From NCBI RefSeq assembly GCF_002994655.1, contig NZ_PPDL01000018.1, forward strand, positions 1-64,000: a stretch of DNA of 64,000 nucleotides, written 5' to 3'. This document shows positions 1-8,292 of this stretch, piece by piece. The stretch is from Corynebacterium sp. 13CS0277 (lineage in GTDB: Bacteria > Actinomycetota > Actinomycetes > Mycobacteriales > Mycobacteriaceae). The position numbers and the translations under genes are program-made. Position 1 is the first letter of the stretch. Every line of letters starts with the position of its first letter. The notes under the pieces were generated by a model. The model was not told the origin of the DNA and did not search any database. It saw only the letters and a program-made list of their open reading frames with translations.

Positions 1-349
1 TGGAGTGGTGGAGGTTAGGTGTTTTGGGTGGTGTTCGAATGTTGGGTGGGCATGTCAGGGTTGTTCGTGCTGGTCATGCTGTGAAAATCGGGGGTTCCAG
101 ACACACTTTCTGTCGTTTAACCCCGTTTCGCGTCTTCGGGGCCGGGGCGGGCGCGGTGTTGTGGCTGCATGCGATTGGATTCGGCAGGTGCGTGCGTGAT
201 AGCCTGGTCGCTTGTGCGCTGCGAAGCAAACGCGGTGCGCGCCCATATGTTTATCCCCGGTGGCTCGCGCAGGCGGGCATCCGGCAGGTGGCGGTGCAAG
301 GCCCACATCGAGCCTTTCCGTCACCGACAACGAGGAAGTAGGTAATTCG
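1..349. other. Non-coding region upstream of rplK
   Basis: I see no convincing gene here; the short open frames have no ribosome binding site and no family resemblance. The stretch holds a possible rplK promoter (separate entry) and a loose inverted repeat (GGGGTT near 93, AACCCC near 119) that may belong to an upstream gene outside the window, typically nusG in this gene order. Confidence 0.6.
175..205 (+). promoter_or_regulatory. Possible rplK promoter
   Basis: A TTGGAT hexamer (175-180) lies 19 bp upstream of TAGCCT (200-205), which fits the actinobacterial TANNNT -10 pattern. This would give a leader of about 140 nt before rplK. The match is moderate and the spacing slightly long, so this is a candidate only. 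Confidence 0.35.
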
Positions 350-781
350 ATGCCTCCGAAGAAGAAGGTCTCTGGCCTCATCAAGCTCCAGATCCAGGCT
401 GGTCAGGCAAACCCGGCTCCGCCGGTCGGCCCGGCCCTGGGCGCCCACGGCGTCAACATCATGGAGTTCTGCAAGGCCTACAACGCTGCGACTGAGAACC
501 AGCGCGGCAACGTGGTCCCGGTTGAGATCACCGTCTATGAAGATCGCTCCTTCGACTTCAAGCTGAAGACCCCGCCGGCAGCGAAGCTGCTGCTGAAGGC
601 CGCTGGTCTGCAGAAGGGCTCCGGCGTTCCCCACACCCAGAAGGTCGGCAAGGTCACCATGGCTCAGGTCAAGGAGATCGCCGAGACCAAGAAGGAAGAC
701 CTCAACGCCAACGACATCGAGGCTGCTGCCAAGATCATCGCCGGCACCGCCCGCTCCATGGGCATCGAGGTCGAGGGCTAA
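350..781 (+). CDS. rplK: 50S ribosomal protein L11
   Basis: This 143-residue protein is L11, which binds the GTPase-associated centre of 23S rRNA together with L10 and is needed for factor-dependent GTP hydrolysis. The N-terminal domain carries the Pro/Gly-rich signature [16 protein letters not shown], and the C-terminal rRNA-binding half ends in [10 protein letters not shown]. The ATG at 350 is chosen because it has a GAGGAAG ribosome binding site at 332-338 and gives the normal family length; the frame is open further upstream but that part has no family resemblance. rplA follows 85 bp downstream, the usual pairing, and the two are probably cotranscribed. Confidence 0.97.
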   Translation: MPPKKKVSGLIKLQIQAGQANPAPPVGPALGAHGVNIMEFCKAYNAATENQRGNVVPVEITVYEDRSFDFKLKTPPAAKLLLKAAGLQKGSGVPHTQKVGKVTMAQVKEIAETKKEDLNANDIEAAAKIIAGTARSMGIEVEG

Positions 782-866
782 CCCCAGCCCTTTCCCGTGG
801 TAGGGCCAGCTCCGGCCCGCATCCACCACAATCCCACACCGCTGACACATCCGTGAGGACATTTTC

Positions 867-1571
867 ATGAGCAAGCACTCTAAGGCCTACCGCGCCGCCG
901 CCGAGAAGATCGACGCCGGCCGCCTGTACACCCCGCTCGAGGCTGCGAAGCTGGTCAAGGAGACCAGCTCCAAGAACTTCGACGCCACCGTTGACGTTGC
1001 GGTCCGCCTCGGCGTTGACCCCCGCAAGGCTGACCAGCTGGTCCGCGGCACCGTCTCCCTGCCGAACGGCACCGGTAAGACCGTCCGCGTCATCGTCTTC
1101 GCCGCCGGCGAGAAGGCCACCGAGGCCGAGGCTGCTGGCGCCGACATGGTTGGCTCCGAGGACCTGATCGAGAAGATCCAGGGCGGCTGGACCGATTTCG
1201 ACGCTGCGATCGCTACCCCGGACCAGATGGCCAAGGTTGGTCGCGTGGCCCGCGTCTTGGGCCCCCGTGGCCTCATGCCGAACCCGAAGACCGGCACCGT
1301 CACCACCGACGTGGCGAAGGCTGTCGCCGACATCAAGGGCGGCAAGATCTCCTTCCGCGTCGACAAGGCCTCCAACCTGCACGCCATCCTCGGCAAGGCC
1401 TCCTTCACCGCTGAGCAGCTCGCCGAGAACTACGGCGCTCTCATCGATGAGCTCATGCGTCTCAAGCCCTCCTCCGCGAAGGGCGCATACCTGAAGAAGA
1501 TCACCATGGCCTCCACCTCCGGCCCGGGCGTCCCCGTTGACCCGTCCGTGCTGAAGAACTTCGCTGGCTAA
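867..1571 (+). CDS. rplA: 50S ribosomal protein L1
   Basis: This 234-residue protein is L1, which forms the mobile L1 stalk at the ribosomal E site and in many bacteria represses its own rplK-rplA mRNA. Family landmarks are the [20 protein letters not shown] signature and the C-terminal [18 protein letters not shown] segment; the length is normal. It follows rplK and is closed by a strong terminator at 1589-1616. Autoregulation by L1 is known for the family; I did not identify an L1-binding structure in the leader. Confidence 0.97.
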   Translation: MSKHSKAYRAAAEKIDAGRLYTPLEAAKLVKETSSKNFDATVDVAVRLGVDPRKADQLVRGTVSLPNGTGKTVRVIVFAAGEKATEAEAAGADMVGSEDLIEKIQGGWTDFDAAIATPDQMAKVGRVARVLGPRGLMPNPKTGTVTTDVAKAVADIKGGKISFRVDKASNLHAILGKASFTAEQLAENYGALIDELMRLKPSSAKGAYLKKITMASTSGPGVPVDPSVLKNFAG

Positions 1572-1588
1572 GTCTTCACCCGCTGATG

Positions 1589-1616
1589 ACCCCCACGCAC
1601 CCAGTGCGCTGGGGGT
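1589..1616 (+). terminator. rplK-rplA terminator
   Basis: ACCCCCACGCAC and GTGCGCTGGGGGT pair as a 12-bp stem with one bulge around a CCA loop, followed by TTTTC. It lies 18 bp after the rplA stop codon. Confidence 0.85.
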
Positions 1617-1895
1617 TTTCGCATGCTCGGGGCCGGGGCGGATTCAGTTGATGGTTCCACCGCGCAGAACTGAACGACCTATCCGTGAGCATGACGACGA
1701 GGCACGTGGGCGCTGGGTTGCGTTCGCGCCCAGGGGAGGGAAAGACCGCAAAGGGGGAAGAGGGGAAGGAGAGAAACAAGGGGATGGGGTGTGAAGGGGA
1801 GCAGGGGAGGAGCGCCACAAAGAATGCGTGGCTGTCCCGCGGGCACGTGCACACACGCGCACACATGTGGGCCGCACGGTCATACCGGGCGTGGC

Positions 1896-1901
1896 TAGGG
1901 T
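1896..1901 (+). promoter_or_regulatory. -10 box of a probable leaderless transcript (S66 peptidase)
   Basis: TAGGGT ends 7 nt before the ATG at 1909, so the transcript would start at or within a base or two of the start codon. No ribosome binding site is visible at that ATG. The same TANNNT-7 nt-ATG layout recurs at 7299 and 16684. Confidence 0.55.
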
Positions 1902-1908
1902 GGATGGC

Positions 1909-2913
1909 ATGCGTATCGCGATCATTTCCCCAAGCTTTGCGGCGCCTGGGGCGTTCACCGAATTACATGAACAAGCGCTGCGGCGCATGCGGGGACTGGG
2001 GTGGGAGCCCGTGGAATACCCCACGACCCGTGAGGTGGGCGCCAGCCCTGCCGACCGCGCCCGCGACGTCACGGCGGCGCTGTCGGATCCGAGCATCGAT
2101 GCAGTCTTGGCAAGCATCGGAGGCACGGATCAGATCCTGGTGATCACACAGATGACTGCGTCCCAGTGGGAGCAGATCGCCGACCGGCGGCCTCTGTTCT
2201 TCGGGTATTCGGACAATACGCACCTCCACAACGAGCTGTTTCGGCGGGGGATCCCCAGTGTGTACGGGGGTTCGACTCAGGTGCACCTCGCACCGGGGTC
2301 GGGTATTGACCCGCTGCACTTGGCGTCTCTACAGGCGGCACTCGCAGGTTCGGACTACCAGATGCAGCGTCCCGGTTGGTACGCGGACTTTGGCGTGAAC
2401 TGGGAAACCCCGGAGGCGCTCACCCAGGACCCTGCCCACCTGCTTGCACCCGATTGGCAGTTCCGAGGCGGGCAGGACGCCGTGACAGCTGCCACGTGGG
2501 GTGGGTGCCTCGAGGTGATTGCCGACATTGCCGTCGCCGGACGACTACCCGCACACATCGACGGCCATATCCTGTTGCTAGAGGCATCAGAGGAGTGCAC
2601 CGAACCATGGCGGCACCGGCGGCTCCTCCGGGCCCTCGGTGAGCGCGGGTACCTGAGTCATGTGGCCGGCGTCGTGGTGGCGCTGCCGCCGGGAGCAAAC
2701 CTTGAGGGGAAGACCGTCGACGTCGAGGAATTCAATGAAGCCGTTGAAAGCGCCCTGCACGCCGCGTGCCCGGAAGTGCCGCGCGTCTATGGGGTGCCCT
2801 TCGGTCACACCCTGCCCCAGCAGGTCGTGCCATACGGTGGTGCCATGTCGATCGACCCCCGCGCCGGCAGCATCACCTGCCACTTCGGGACAGTCCACAC
2901 GCGCGCCCGGTAG
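1909..2913 (+). CDS. S66 family serine peptidase (LD-carboxypeptidase / MccF-like)
   Basis: The 334-residue product belongs to peptidase family S66, which includes murein LD-carboxypeptidases and MccF enzymes that hydrolyse microcin C and related acyl-adenylates. The nucleophile is probably Ser101 in GYSDNTHL. The N-terminal sheet starts at RIAIISPS, the conserved SIGGTDQ turn is present, and a downstream LLEASEE segment and PFGHT supply the expected Glu and His. The substrate cannot be read from the sequence; a peptide, LD-peptide or toxin-resistance role are all possible. The ATG at 1909 is chosen for homology and the -10 box 7 nt upstream; the frame is open to 1828 but that extension looks non-coding. 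Confidence 0.85.
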   Translation: MRIAIISPSFAAPGAFTELHEQALRRMRGLGWEPVEYPTTREVGASPADRARDVTAALSDPSIDAVLASIGGTDQILVITQMTASQWEQIADRRPLFFGYSDNTHLHNELFRRGIPSVYGGSTQVHLAPGSGIDPLHLASLQAALAGSDYQMQRPGWYADFGVNWETPEALTQDPAHLLAPDWQFRGGQDAVTAATWGGCLEVIADIAVAGRLPAHIDGHILLLEASEECTEPWRHRRLLRALGERGYLSHVAGVVVALPPGANLEGKTVDVEEFNEAVESALHAACPEVPRVYGVPFGHTLPQQVVPYGGAMSIDPRAGSITCHFGTVHTRAR

Positions 2914-3045
2914 CACCAGCACATGTGGCCCCGTGCCGCACTGGGATCATTCATCTACCCCCTCAGGGCCGGCTTCCCGCGCGTCGAGCGCGCTCGGCGC
3001 CCGGCGGCTCGCGACGTGATCCTGCCCGCAGGGCACGGGTTCGAC

Positions 3046-3074
3046 TTGTGCGCACGGTAAAGCTGCTGTAGGGT
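3046..3074 (+). promoter_or_regulatory. rplJL promoter
   Basis: TTGTGC (3046-3051) and TAGGGT (3069-3074) are separated by 17 bp, a good match to a vegetative sigma-A promoter. It would give a leader of about 240 nt before rplJ. Confidence 0.7.
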
Positions 3075-3081
3075 TTCGCAG

Positions 3082-3300
3082 GAACTTGAAAAAAGCGGGC
3101 CCACGAGCCCGCAGCTTGAAAAGTTTCACCGAAGACCGTCGGTCAGCGCACTCAAGGTGCGCTCGAAGGAATCCACCACCATGGATCGGCCCACGCAGGA
3201 GGACTTGGAAGCTTATCTCCTCAATGAGGATATTCGCGCCCTGTGCTCTTGCACGGGGCTTTTGCTTTGCGCGAAGGCCCCGGCGGAAACGTTTAATCGT
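3082..3300 (+). ncRNA. L10 leader with attenuator-like terminator
   Basis: The rplJ 5' leader contains a hairpin GCGGGC/GCCCGC near 3096-3113, a second GCGCACTC/GGTGCGC stem near 3146-3165 and the segment AGGAGGACTTGGAAGC near 3197. In many bacteria an rplJ leader of this kind binds the L10-L7/L12 complex for autoregulation. After it, GCCCTGTGC (3238-3246) pairs with GCACGGGGC (3251-3259), followed by TTTT, which looks like an intrinsic terminator placed before rplJ. Assignment to the L10-leader family is by position and general form, not by a covariance search. Confidence 0.6.
3238..3263 (+). terminator. Attenuator terminator in the rplJ leader
   Basis: A 9-bp stem with one G-U pair and a TCTT loop is followed by TTTTG. 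It lies 60 nt before the rplJ start, inside the leader, so it would set the amount of read-through into rplJ-rplL. Confidence 0.6.
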
Positions 3301-3323
3301 ACATTGAGGAAGGAGGCGAAGTA

Positions 3324-3839
3324 ATGGCAAACGCTAAGAACACCGCTGCAGTCGCAGAGCTCAAGAAGCGCTTCGATGAGTCCAACTCCATCGTGCTGAC
3401 CGAGTACCGCGGCCTCACCGTTGCTCAGACCACTGAGCTGCGTCGCGCGCTTGGCGCTGATGTCCAGTACTCCGTCGCCAAGAACACCATGATCAAGCTG
3501 GCTTTGGCTGAAGCCGGCGTTGAAGGTCTTGATGATCTCCTGACCGGCCCGACCGCTGTTGCCTTCATCCAGGGCGAAGCTGTCGACGCTGCGAAGGCGC
3601 TGAAGAAGTTCGGCAAGGAGAACAAGGCATTCGTGGTCAAGGGTGGCTACATGGACGGCAACGCCCTGAGCGCCGCTCAGGTTGATGCCATCGCCGAGCT
3701 GGACAACCGCGAGACCACTCTCGCGAAGCTGGCTGGTGCCATGAAGGGCAACTTGGCAAAGGCTGCTGGCCTGTTCAACGCTCCCGCTTCTCAGGTTGCA
3801 CGCCTCGGCGCTGCACTGCAGGAGAAGAAGGAAGCGTAA
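3324..3839 (+). CDS. rplJ: 50S ribosomal protein L10
   Basis: This 171-residue protein is L10, the base of the ribosomal stalk, which anchors L7/L12 dimers and binds 23S rRNA next to L11. The N-terminal [17 protein letters not shown] segment and the [11 protein letters not shown] stretch are typical, and the C-terminal helix that carries L7/L12 follows. A strong GAGGAAGGAGG ribosome binding site precedes the ATG. It is cotranscribed with rplL and sits behind a structured leader, consistent with autogenous control. Confidence 0.97.
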   Translation: MANAKNTAAVAELKKRFDESNSIVLTEYRGLTVAQTTELRRALGADVQYSVAKNTMIKLALAEAGVEGLDDLLTGPTAVAFIQGEAVDAAKALKKFGKENKAFVVKGGYMDGNALSAAQVDAIAELDNRETTLAKLAGAMKGNLAKAAGLFNAPASQVARLGAALQEKKEA

Positions 3840-3918
3840 ATCGCACTCCGCGATTTCACCCCCATTTCACTTCGCGGTCTGCTGACGCAGGCCACACACA
3901 AACGAAAGGACTGCCATC

Positions 3919-4308
3919 ATGGCTAAGTTCACCAACGATGAGCTCATCGAAGCTTTCAAGGAAATGACCCTCATCGAGCTCTCCGAGTTCGTCAAGCTCT
4001 TCGAGGAGACCTTCGAGGTCACCGCTGCTGCTCCGGTCGCCGTTGCCGCTGCTGGCGCTGGCGCTGGCGCTGGCGAGGCTGCCGCTGAGGAGAAGTCCGA
4101 CTTCGACGTCATCCTCGAGGATGCCGGCGCTAAGAAGATCGGCGTCATCAAGGCTGTCCGCGAGATCGTCTCCGGCCTGGGCCTGAAGGAAGCCAAGGAG
4201 CTCGTCGAGGGCGCACCCAAGGCTATCCTCGAGGGCGCTTCCAAGGAGGACGCTGAGGCTGCCAAGACCAAGCTCGAGGAAGCTGGCGCAAAGGTCACCC
4301 TCAAGTAA
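3919..4308 (+). CDS. rplL: 50S ribosomal protein L7/L12
   Basis: This 129-residue acidic protein is L7/L12, the multicopy stalk protein that recruits translation GTPases. It shows the N-terminal dimerisation helices, an Ala/Gly-rich hinge at about residues 35-55, and the C-terminal factor-binding domain ([20 protein letters not shown]). It lies 79 bp after rplJ and has an AAAGGA ribosome binding site. Codon use is strongly biased, as in other highly expressed genes here. Confidence 0.97.
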   Translation: MAKFTNDELIEAFKEMTLIELSEFVKLFEETFEVTAAAPVAVAAAGAGAGAGEAAAEEKSDFDVILEDAGAKKIGVIKAVREIVSGLGLKEAKELVEGAPKAILEGASKEDAEAAKTKLEEAGAKVTLK

Positions 4309-4331
4309 GTCTTTCGACTTCGCCGGAAATC

Positions 4332-4363
4332 ACCCCCACTCCCACTCGGGAGCTGGGGGTTTT
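4332..4363 (+). terminator. rplJL terminator
   Basis: ACCCCCACTCCC pairs with GGGAGCTGGGGGT around an ACTC loop and is followed by TTTTC, 24 bp after the rplL stop codon. Confidence 0.85.
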
Positions 4364-4513
4364 CCCATTCCCGGGGGATGGCGTGCGGGGTTGTGTGTTA
4401 GCGTGGCGGCACGAGCGCCAGCCCGCCACCCCACCATCATCACCGCCATTCGGTCACAAGACTCTGTTATCTGGGGTGCGCGGGCTTATCCTGCAAACGA
4501 TGAGGAGACGCCC

Positions 4514-4963
4514 ATGTTCGGCTATACGCCATCCAGCGGGGACCACGATTTCTTCCCGCCCAACAGCAGCACTGTTCCCGCCGAGGGGTTGTTGCGCACC
4601 AAGGCCCGCTACTATCAGCTCGCCGTGTGGTCGGGGATCGCCGGCGGGCACGAGATTTTCCTCGGGAATCGGGGGAAGGGTTTCGGCTTGCTCGGGCTGC
4701 TGGCCTTCAGTGTGACTGCCGCGGGTCTGGGGATCGCGATGAGTATCGGGTGGTTCGCCTTCGTGCCGTTGATTGCGTCCTTCGCTCTGTGGTTGACGAC
4801 GATCATGACGGCCGCGCGGGCGGACGAGAATGAGCCCCCGTTTGGCACGATGTGTCCGCGGGCGGACGTGGTGCTGTTGTACCGCATGTTTGCGTGGAAT
4901 GGCTCGATGTGGGGCCACGAGTTCTGGGGCCGCACCACCCCGCCGCCCAACGCACACTCGTAG
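4514..4963 (+). CDS. Small membrane protein with TM2-like domain
   Basis: The 149-residue product has a hydrophilic N-terminus and then a hydrophobic hairpin (about residues 50-100). The segment GIAGGHEIFLGNRGKGFG resembles the TM2 family pattern, in which a Gly-His-x-x-Phe-Leu-Gly turn links two membrane helices. Function is unknown. The ATG at 4514 has a GAGGAG site nearby; the frame is open upstream to 4391 but that part has no protein-like character. It precedes two other envelope genes on the same strand. Confidence 0.7.
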   Translation: MFGYTPSSGDHDFFPPNSSTVPAEGLLRTKARYYQLAVWSGIAGGHEIFLGNRGKGFGLLGLLAFSVTAAGLGIAMSIGWFAFVPLIASFALWLTTIMTAARADENEPPFGTMCPRADVVLLYRMFAWNGSMWGHEFWGRTTPPPNAHS

Positions 4964-5239
4964 GCGGGGCGTGAGCTGTACGGTGCTGCCATGAAGGTGG
5001 CACTGTCAGCGGGGGCGCGGGGCGAACAAGCGCGAGGCATGGCGGCCACTATGATCCTCGGGGGTCCCGCGCCCGGGGGATAGGGCGCCATGCAGCGGGG
5101 AATTCCTTTGCCCGGTGGGTTCGCCCGGCAGGGTGAACAGGGTGCTGCAGTTGGGCTGACCTTCTTTTCTCCCCTTAGGATGAGGAGCGGAAAAAGACCA
5201 CGTCCATCTGTCGCTTTTACAATCCATAAAGGATTCGTC

Positions 5240-7051
5240 ATGAGACGTGTTTCCCTCGTCGCGGTGCTCGCGACGCTCGCGCTTGCCCTTGGGCAAGTTT
5301 TCGCCCCCGGGGTGGCCCCTGTCGCGCAGGCGGGGCACCGCTGCGGAATTTTGATCCCCGGCAATCAATGGCTTCAAGGCCAAGGTGTCGACGTTCGCGA
5401 CAACTGTGTCCCTGGCGGCTACAACTTCACCGACCTCGACGTCCAGTGTGTCGAACTGCCTCAGCAGCGTCTGTACAAGAAATTCGGCTGGCCGGCTGTG
5501 TACGCTGCTGACGGCGGCGCAGCAACGATTCCTGAAGGTTCCCCCGGCTTGGAGCGGAAGCTTCCCGGGAGTGGGTATGTGCCCGTTCCCGGCGATCTGA
5601 TTATCGAGAACAAAGGCCCTGGCAATGGCGGCTACGGGCACGTCGCCGTGGTCGACCGAGTCGAGGGCAATACGATCTGGGCCGTTGAGCAAAATGCAAG
5701 CGCCACGGGGTGGCACCGCTACCAGTACAACAATTCTGACTACAAGGGCGCGTACACGTCCGTGCGGATGATCTTGCACGCTCCGCAAAACCACTTCACG
5801 AACCCGTCTGGTCCGGCCCCGCAGCCGAAGAACCACGATCCGAAGGGCAACTTCGATTCCGCGGCCCACGTGGGCGACGGCAAGATTCAGGTCAAGGGGT
5901 GGACCTACGATTCGGATACCCCGAACGATGACCTCGAGGTCGAGGTGTTCATCGGTGGCGACTGGCAGGAGGCAGGCCGCGAAGGCCCGCACATCATCAA
6001 GGCTTTCCGCCCCTACCCGGGGAAGTGGACTGCTGGCTTCGACGAGACGATCCGCACCTCCCGCATCGGCGATCAGAAGGTGTGCCTCCACGCGCGGAAC
6101 CGGGGCCCGGGGCAGAACCTGCAGATGGGCTGCAAGACGGTCCATATTGGTGGCGCGAACGCCACGGGCGGTTTCAACTCGGTGGAATCGGTTGAGCCCG
6201 GCACCGTGAAGGTGTGGGGCTGGGCGCATGACGATGACGATCGCAACACTCCCACCCCGGTGGATGTCTTCATTGGTGGCGAATGGAATGATCCCGCCGC
6301 AGAGAAGCACACGATCCGGGCCGACAAGGTCACTCCCGCCGGTGTGCGGGACATGTTCCTTGACACGCTGACGACCGCGAAGCGCGGGGAGCAGCGGGTG
6401 TGCTTGCACGCGATCAATACCGGCCCCGGCCAGAACCACGCCCTGGGCTGCCGCACGGTCAGCATCATGAAGGGCGACCCTGCCGTGGAGGACCTCAGCG
6501 TTAGCGCCAAGGGCAAGACGATCACGATCGACGGCCGGGCGTACAACGTGGAGGACACCACCGCGCCGGTGTATCTCACGATGCAGGTTGATGGCGGTAC
6601 GGAGAACCTCTACGGGGTGACGCCTCCCGCAGGCGTGGGCCCCGGCGGTGCGGTGGATTTCAGCAGTTCCGCTGAGAGCACCCTCACCGGCGAGCACGAG
6701 GTGTGCGTCTACGCCAGCAACACTGCCCAGCGGCTCGGCACGAAGGTGGGGTGCGCCACGGTGATCCTGGGTAGTGCGGGTGGCAGCACCCCGGCACGCC
6801 CGGCGACGCCGACTGCGAAACCGACCAAGCCCTCCAAGCCCACGAAACCGGCCAAGCCCGCGAAGCCATCAAAGAAGCCGACGACCTCGCGCCCGGCGCA
6901 GCCGACCAAGCAGCCGGCCCCGGCGCCTGATCCCGGTGGGGAGAACTCCGGTTCCTCCGATGGTCTCGCCTGGATCTTGGTGGTCCTGGCCGTGATTGTG
7001 GGCGGCGGTTTCGCTGCGATGCAGCACCTGCCCGGCATGCCGCGGATCTAG
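5240..7051 (+). CDS. Secreted CHAP-domain protein with three beta-modules and C-terminal membrane anchor
   Basis: The 603-residue protein begins with a signal peptide (cleavage probably after AQA at residue 31). A CHAP amidase/endopeptidase domain follows (about 50-180), with candidate catalytic Cys70 in VQCVE, His134 in GYGHVAVV and Glu150/Asn152 in AVEQN. Three modules of roughly 90 residues follow, the first two clearly related (KVWGWAHDDD, KGWTYDSD; each ends near a conserved Cys pair). Then comes a Pro/Thr/Lys-rich linker, a membrane helix (LAWILVVLAVIVGGG) and a short tail. It likely cuts cell-wall peptidoglycan or a surface peptide while held at the membrane. The ATG at 5240 has an AAAGGA site; the open extension to 5090 is not signal-like. 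Confidence 0.85.
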   Translation: MRRVSLVAVLATLALALGQVFAPGVAPVAQAGHRCGILIPGNQWLQGQGVDVRDNCVPGGYNFTDLDVQCVELPQQRLYKKFGWPAVYAADGGAATIPEGSPGLERKLPGSGYVPVPGDLIIENKGPGNGGYGHVAVVDRVEGNTIWAVEQNASATGWHRYQYNNSDYKGAYTSVRMILHAPQNHFTNPSGPAPQPKNHDPKGNFDSAAHVGDGKIQVKGWTYDSDTPNDDLEVEVFIGGDWQEAGREGPHIIKAFRPYPGKWTAGFDETIRTSRIGDQKVCLHARNRGPGQNLQMGCKTVHIGGANATGGFNSVESVEPGTVKVWGWAHDDDDRNTPTPVDVFIGGEWNDPAAEKHTIRADKVTPAGVRDMFLDTLTTAKRGEQRVCLHAINTGPGQNHALGCRTVSIMKGDPAVEDLSVSAKGKTITIDGRAYNVEDTTAPVYLTMQVDGGTENLYGVTPPAGVGPGGAVDFSSSAESTLTGEHEVCVYASNTAQRLGTKVGCATVILGSAGGSTPARPATPTAKPTKPSKPTKPAKPAKPSKKPTTSRPAQPTKQPAPAPDPGGENSGSSDGLAWILVVLAVIVGGGFAAMQHLPGMPRI

Positions 7052-7094
7052 CGCCACCCAGGCTGGGGCACGGCGCGCAGTCGTGTGCCGTGTG

Positions 7095-7215
7095 TCCTTT
7101 CTCTTCTTCTCTTTCTCTCTTCGTTTCTCTTCTCACTGTGTTTTGTCGTCTCTGACGCTCTGACGTCTGTGACGCTGAAGTTTCTCTAGGGTTTCTCTTC
7201 TTCCCACCCCGGGCG
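7095..7215 (+). other. Pyrimidine-rich tract
   Basis: Between the CHAP gene and the next terminator the top strand is dominated by C/T runs (7095-7135 and 7180-7208) with short direct repeats of GACGCT. A CACGGC/GCCGTG stem (about 7070-7092) lies just before it and may terminate the CHAP gene. Confidence 0.5.
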
Positions 7216-7249
7216 TGGGGTGGTGGCCGGCTGCGGCTGGCTGTGGACG

Positions 7250-7279
7250 CCCCCACCGGTGCTTTGCCGGTGGGGGTTT
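7250..7279 (+). terminator. Strong intrinsic terminator upstream of the DUF3068 gene
   Basis: CCCCCACCGG (7250-7259) and CCGGTGGGGG (7267-7276) form a perfect 10-bp stem with a TGCTTTG loop followed by TTTC. It closes the preceding unit 33 bp before the next start codon. Confidence 0.85.
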
Positions 7280-7298
7280 CTGCGTGGGGCGGGTGGTT

Positions 7299-7304
7299 TA
7301 CGAT
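7299..7304 (+). promoter_or_regulatory. -10 box of a probable leaderless transcript (DUF3068 gene)
   Basis: TACGAT ends 7 nt before the ATG at 7312. It is only 20 bp downstream of the terminator, so the gene must have its own promoter. Confidence 0.6.
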
Positions 7305-7311
7305 TGAGGGC

Positions 7312-8292
7312 ATGCTGCCTCGTTCCCGCCTGTTGTCCATCGCGCTGGTTGGCCTGGGTGCCATCGTGCTGAGCGTGGGGCTCGTGTTACCGATCTGGTT
7401 CCCGGCCTCTGACGCTTTGCCGCGCAGTATCTCTGGGTGGACGGTGCGGGTCACGGACCCGCAGGCCCGGGTGGGCCAAGAGGTCGTGCCGGTGACCCAG
7501 CAGCTGCACGTGGATCTGCAGCCCAGCGGCGCGGATGACGTGTTGGTGCGGGTGGGGCGGACCGTCATGCGGGATACACCTGGCGTGCCCGATGGGGAGC
7601 GCCTGGTGGATGCGCAGGTGGTGTCGTACCGCATGGATCGCGCCAGTGGGGAGGCCCTGGGCTCGGCAACGTGGTCGACGGTGCTGGCCACCCCGCCCCG
7701 CCAGGAAGGCATGGGTGGGGTGTGGTTGAAGTTCCCCGCCGATACCCACGCGCAGGAGTATGGCGTCTTTGACGAGGTGACCCGCAAGGCGGTGTTGGCG
7801 AAGCCGGTGGGGGAGGACACCCTGGACGGGCGCACGGTGCTGCGGTTCCAGCAGACGGTGCCGGACACCATCATTGTGGAGCCCGAGTCGGATGAACCGA
7901 CGAGTGGCCTGGGGCCGCGCCCGGAGGTGGCGCTCAACGCGGCGGGGGATCCTGCCGCCGAAGCGGATGCGCAGGGCCTGCCGGTGGAGCACTACCAGGC
8001 GCAGCGGGAAATCTTCGTGGAGCCCGCCACCGGCATCATCATCAACGAGAAGGTGCGGAGCCACCGCTGGATGGAGTTCCCGGACGGCTCCAAGCAGACG
8101 GTGCTGGCCTTCCAGGGGGAGTTCCCGGAGTCCACCCGCGAGGAGATGTGGCAGCTGGTGGAGATGTTCCCGAATATCCACGCCCGGGCCCTCGTGGCGA
8201 CGGTGCTGCAGTGGCTCGGCGGGCTGCTCCTCGTCGTCGGCGCGGTGACCGTGTTTGTGGGGGTGCGGCGCCCGCGGGCTGTTCGCCCCTAG
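7312..8292 (+). CDS. DUF3068 family membrane protein (PorA-family)
   Basis: The 326-residue protein has an N-terminal membrane helix (LLSIALVGLGAIVLSVGLVL), a large extracytoplasmic domain, and a C-terminal helix (VLQWLGGLLLVVGAVTVFVG) followed by an Arg-rich tail. This two-helix layout and the sequence fit DUF3068, a family of mycolic-acid-containing actinobacteria that databases often label PorA family. A pore function is not shown by the sequence. The ATG at 7312 is supported by the -10 box 7 nt upstream. Confidence 0.8.
   Translation: MLPRSRLLSIALVGLGAIVLSVGLVLPIWFPASDALPRSISGWTVRVTDPQARVGQEVVPVTQQLHVDLQPSGADDVLVRVGRTVMRDTPGVPDGERLVDAQVVSYRMDRASGEALGSATWSTVLATPPRQEGMGGVWLKFPADTHAQEYGVFDEVTRKAVLAKPVGEDTLDGRTVLRFQQTVPDTIIVEPESDEPTSGLGPRPEVALNAAGDPAAEADAQGLPVEHYQAQREIFVEPATGIIINEKVRSHRWMEFPDGSKQTVLAFQGEFPESTREEMWQLVEMFPNIHARALVATVLQWLGGLLLVVGAVTVFVGVRRPRAVRP

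Larger units (their letters stand above)
1572..1908. other. Intergenic region with low-complexity tracts
   Basis: Beyond the rplA terminator this stretch contains a purine-rich tract (1732-1812) and a 27-nt perfectly alternating purine-pyrimidine run (1843-1869), then the promoter of the next gene. I see no supported gene in it. Confidence 0.7.
2914..3323. other. Intergenic region with the rplJ promoter and leader
   Basis: This 410-bp gap contains no gene. Its right-hand 280 bp hold the rplJ promoter, a structured L10-type leader and an internal terminator (separate entries). I see nothing specific in 2914-3040. Confidence 0.8.

Noticed and set aside
20..60. tRNA-like TTCGAAT motif near the window start
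   Set aside because: No acceptor or anticodon stem can be drawn around it.
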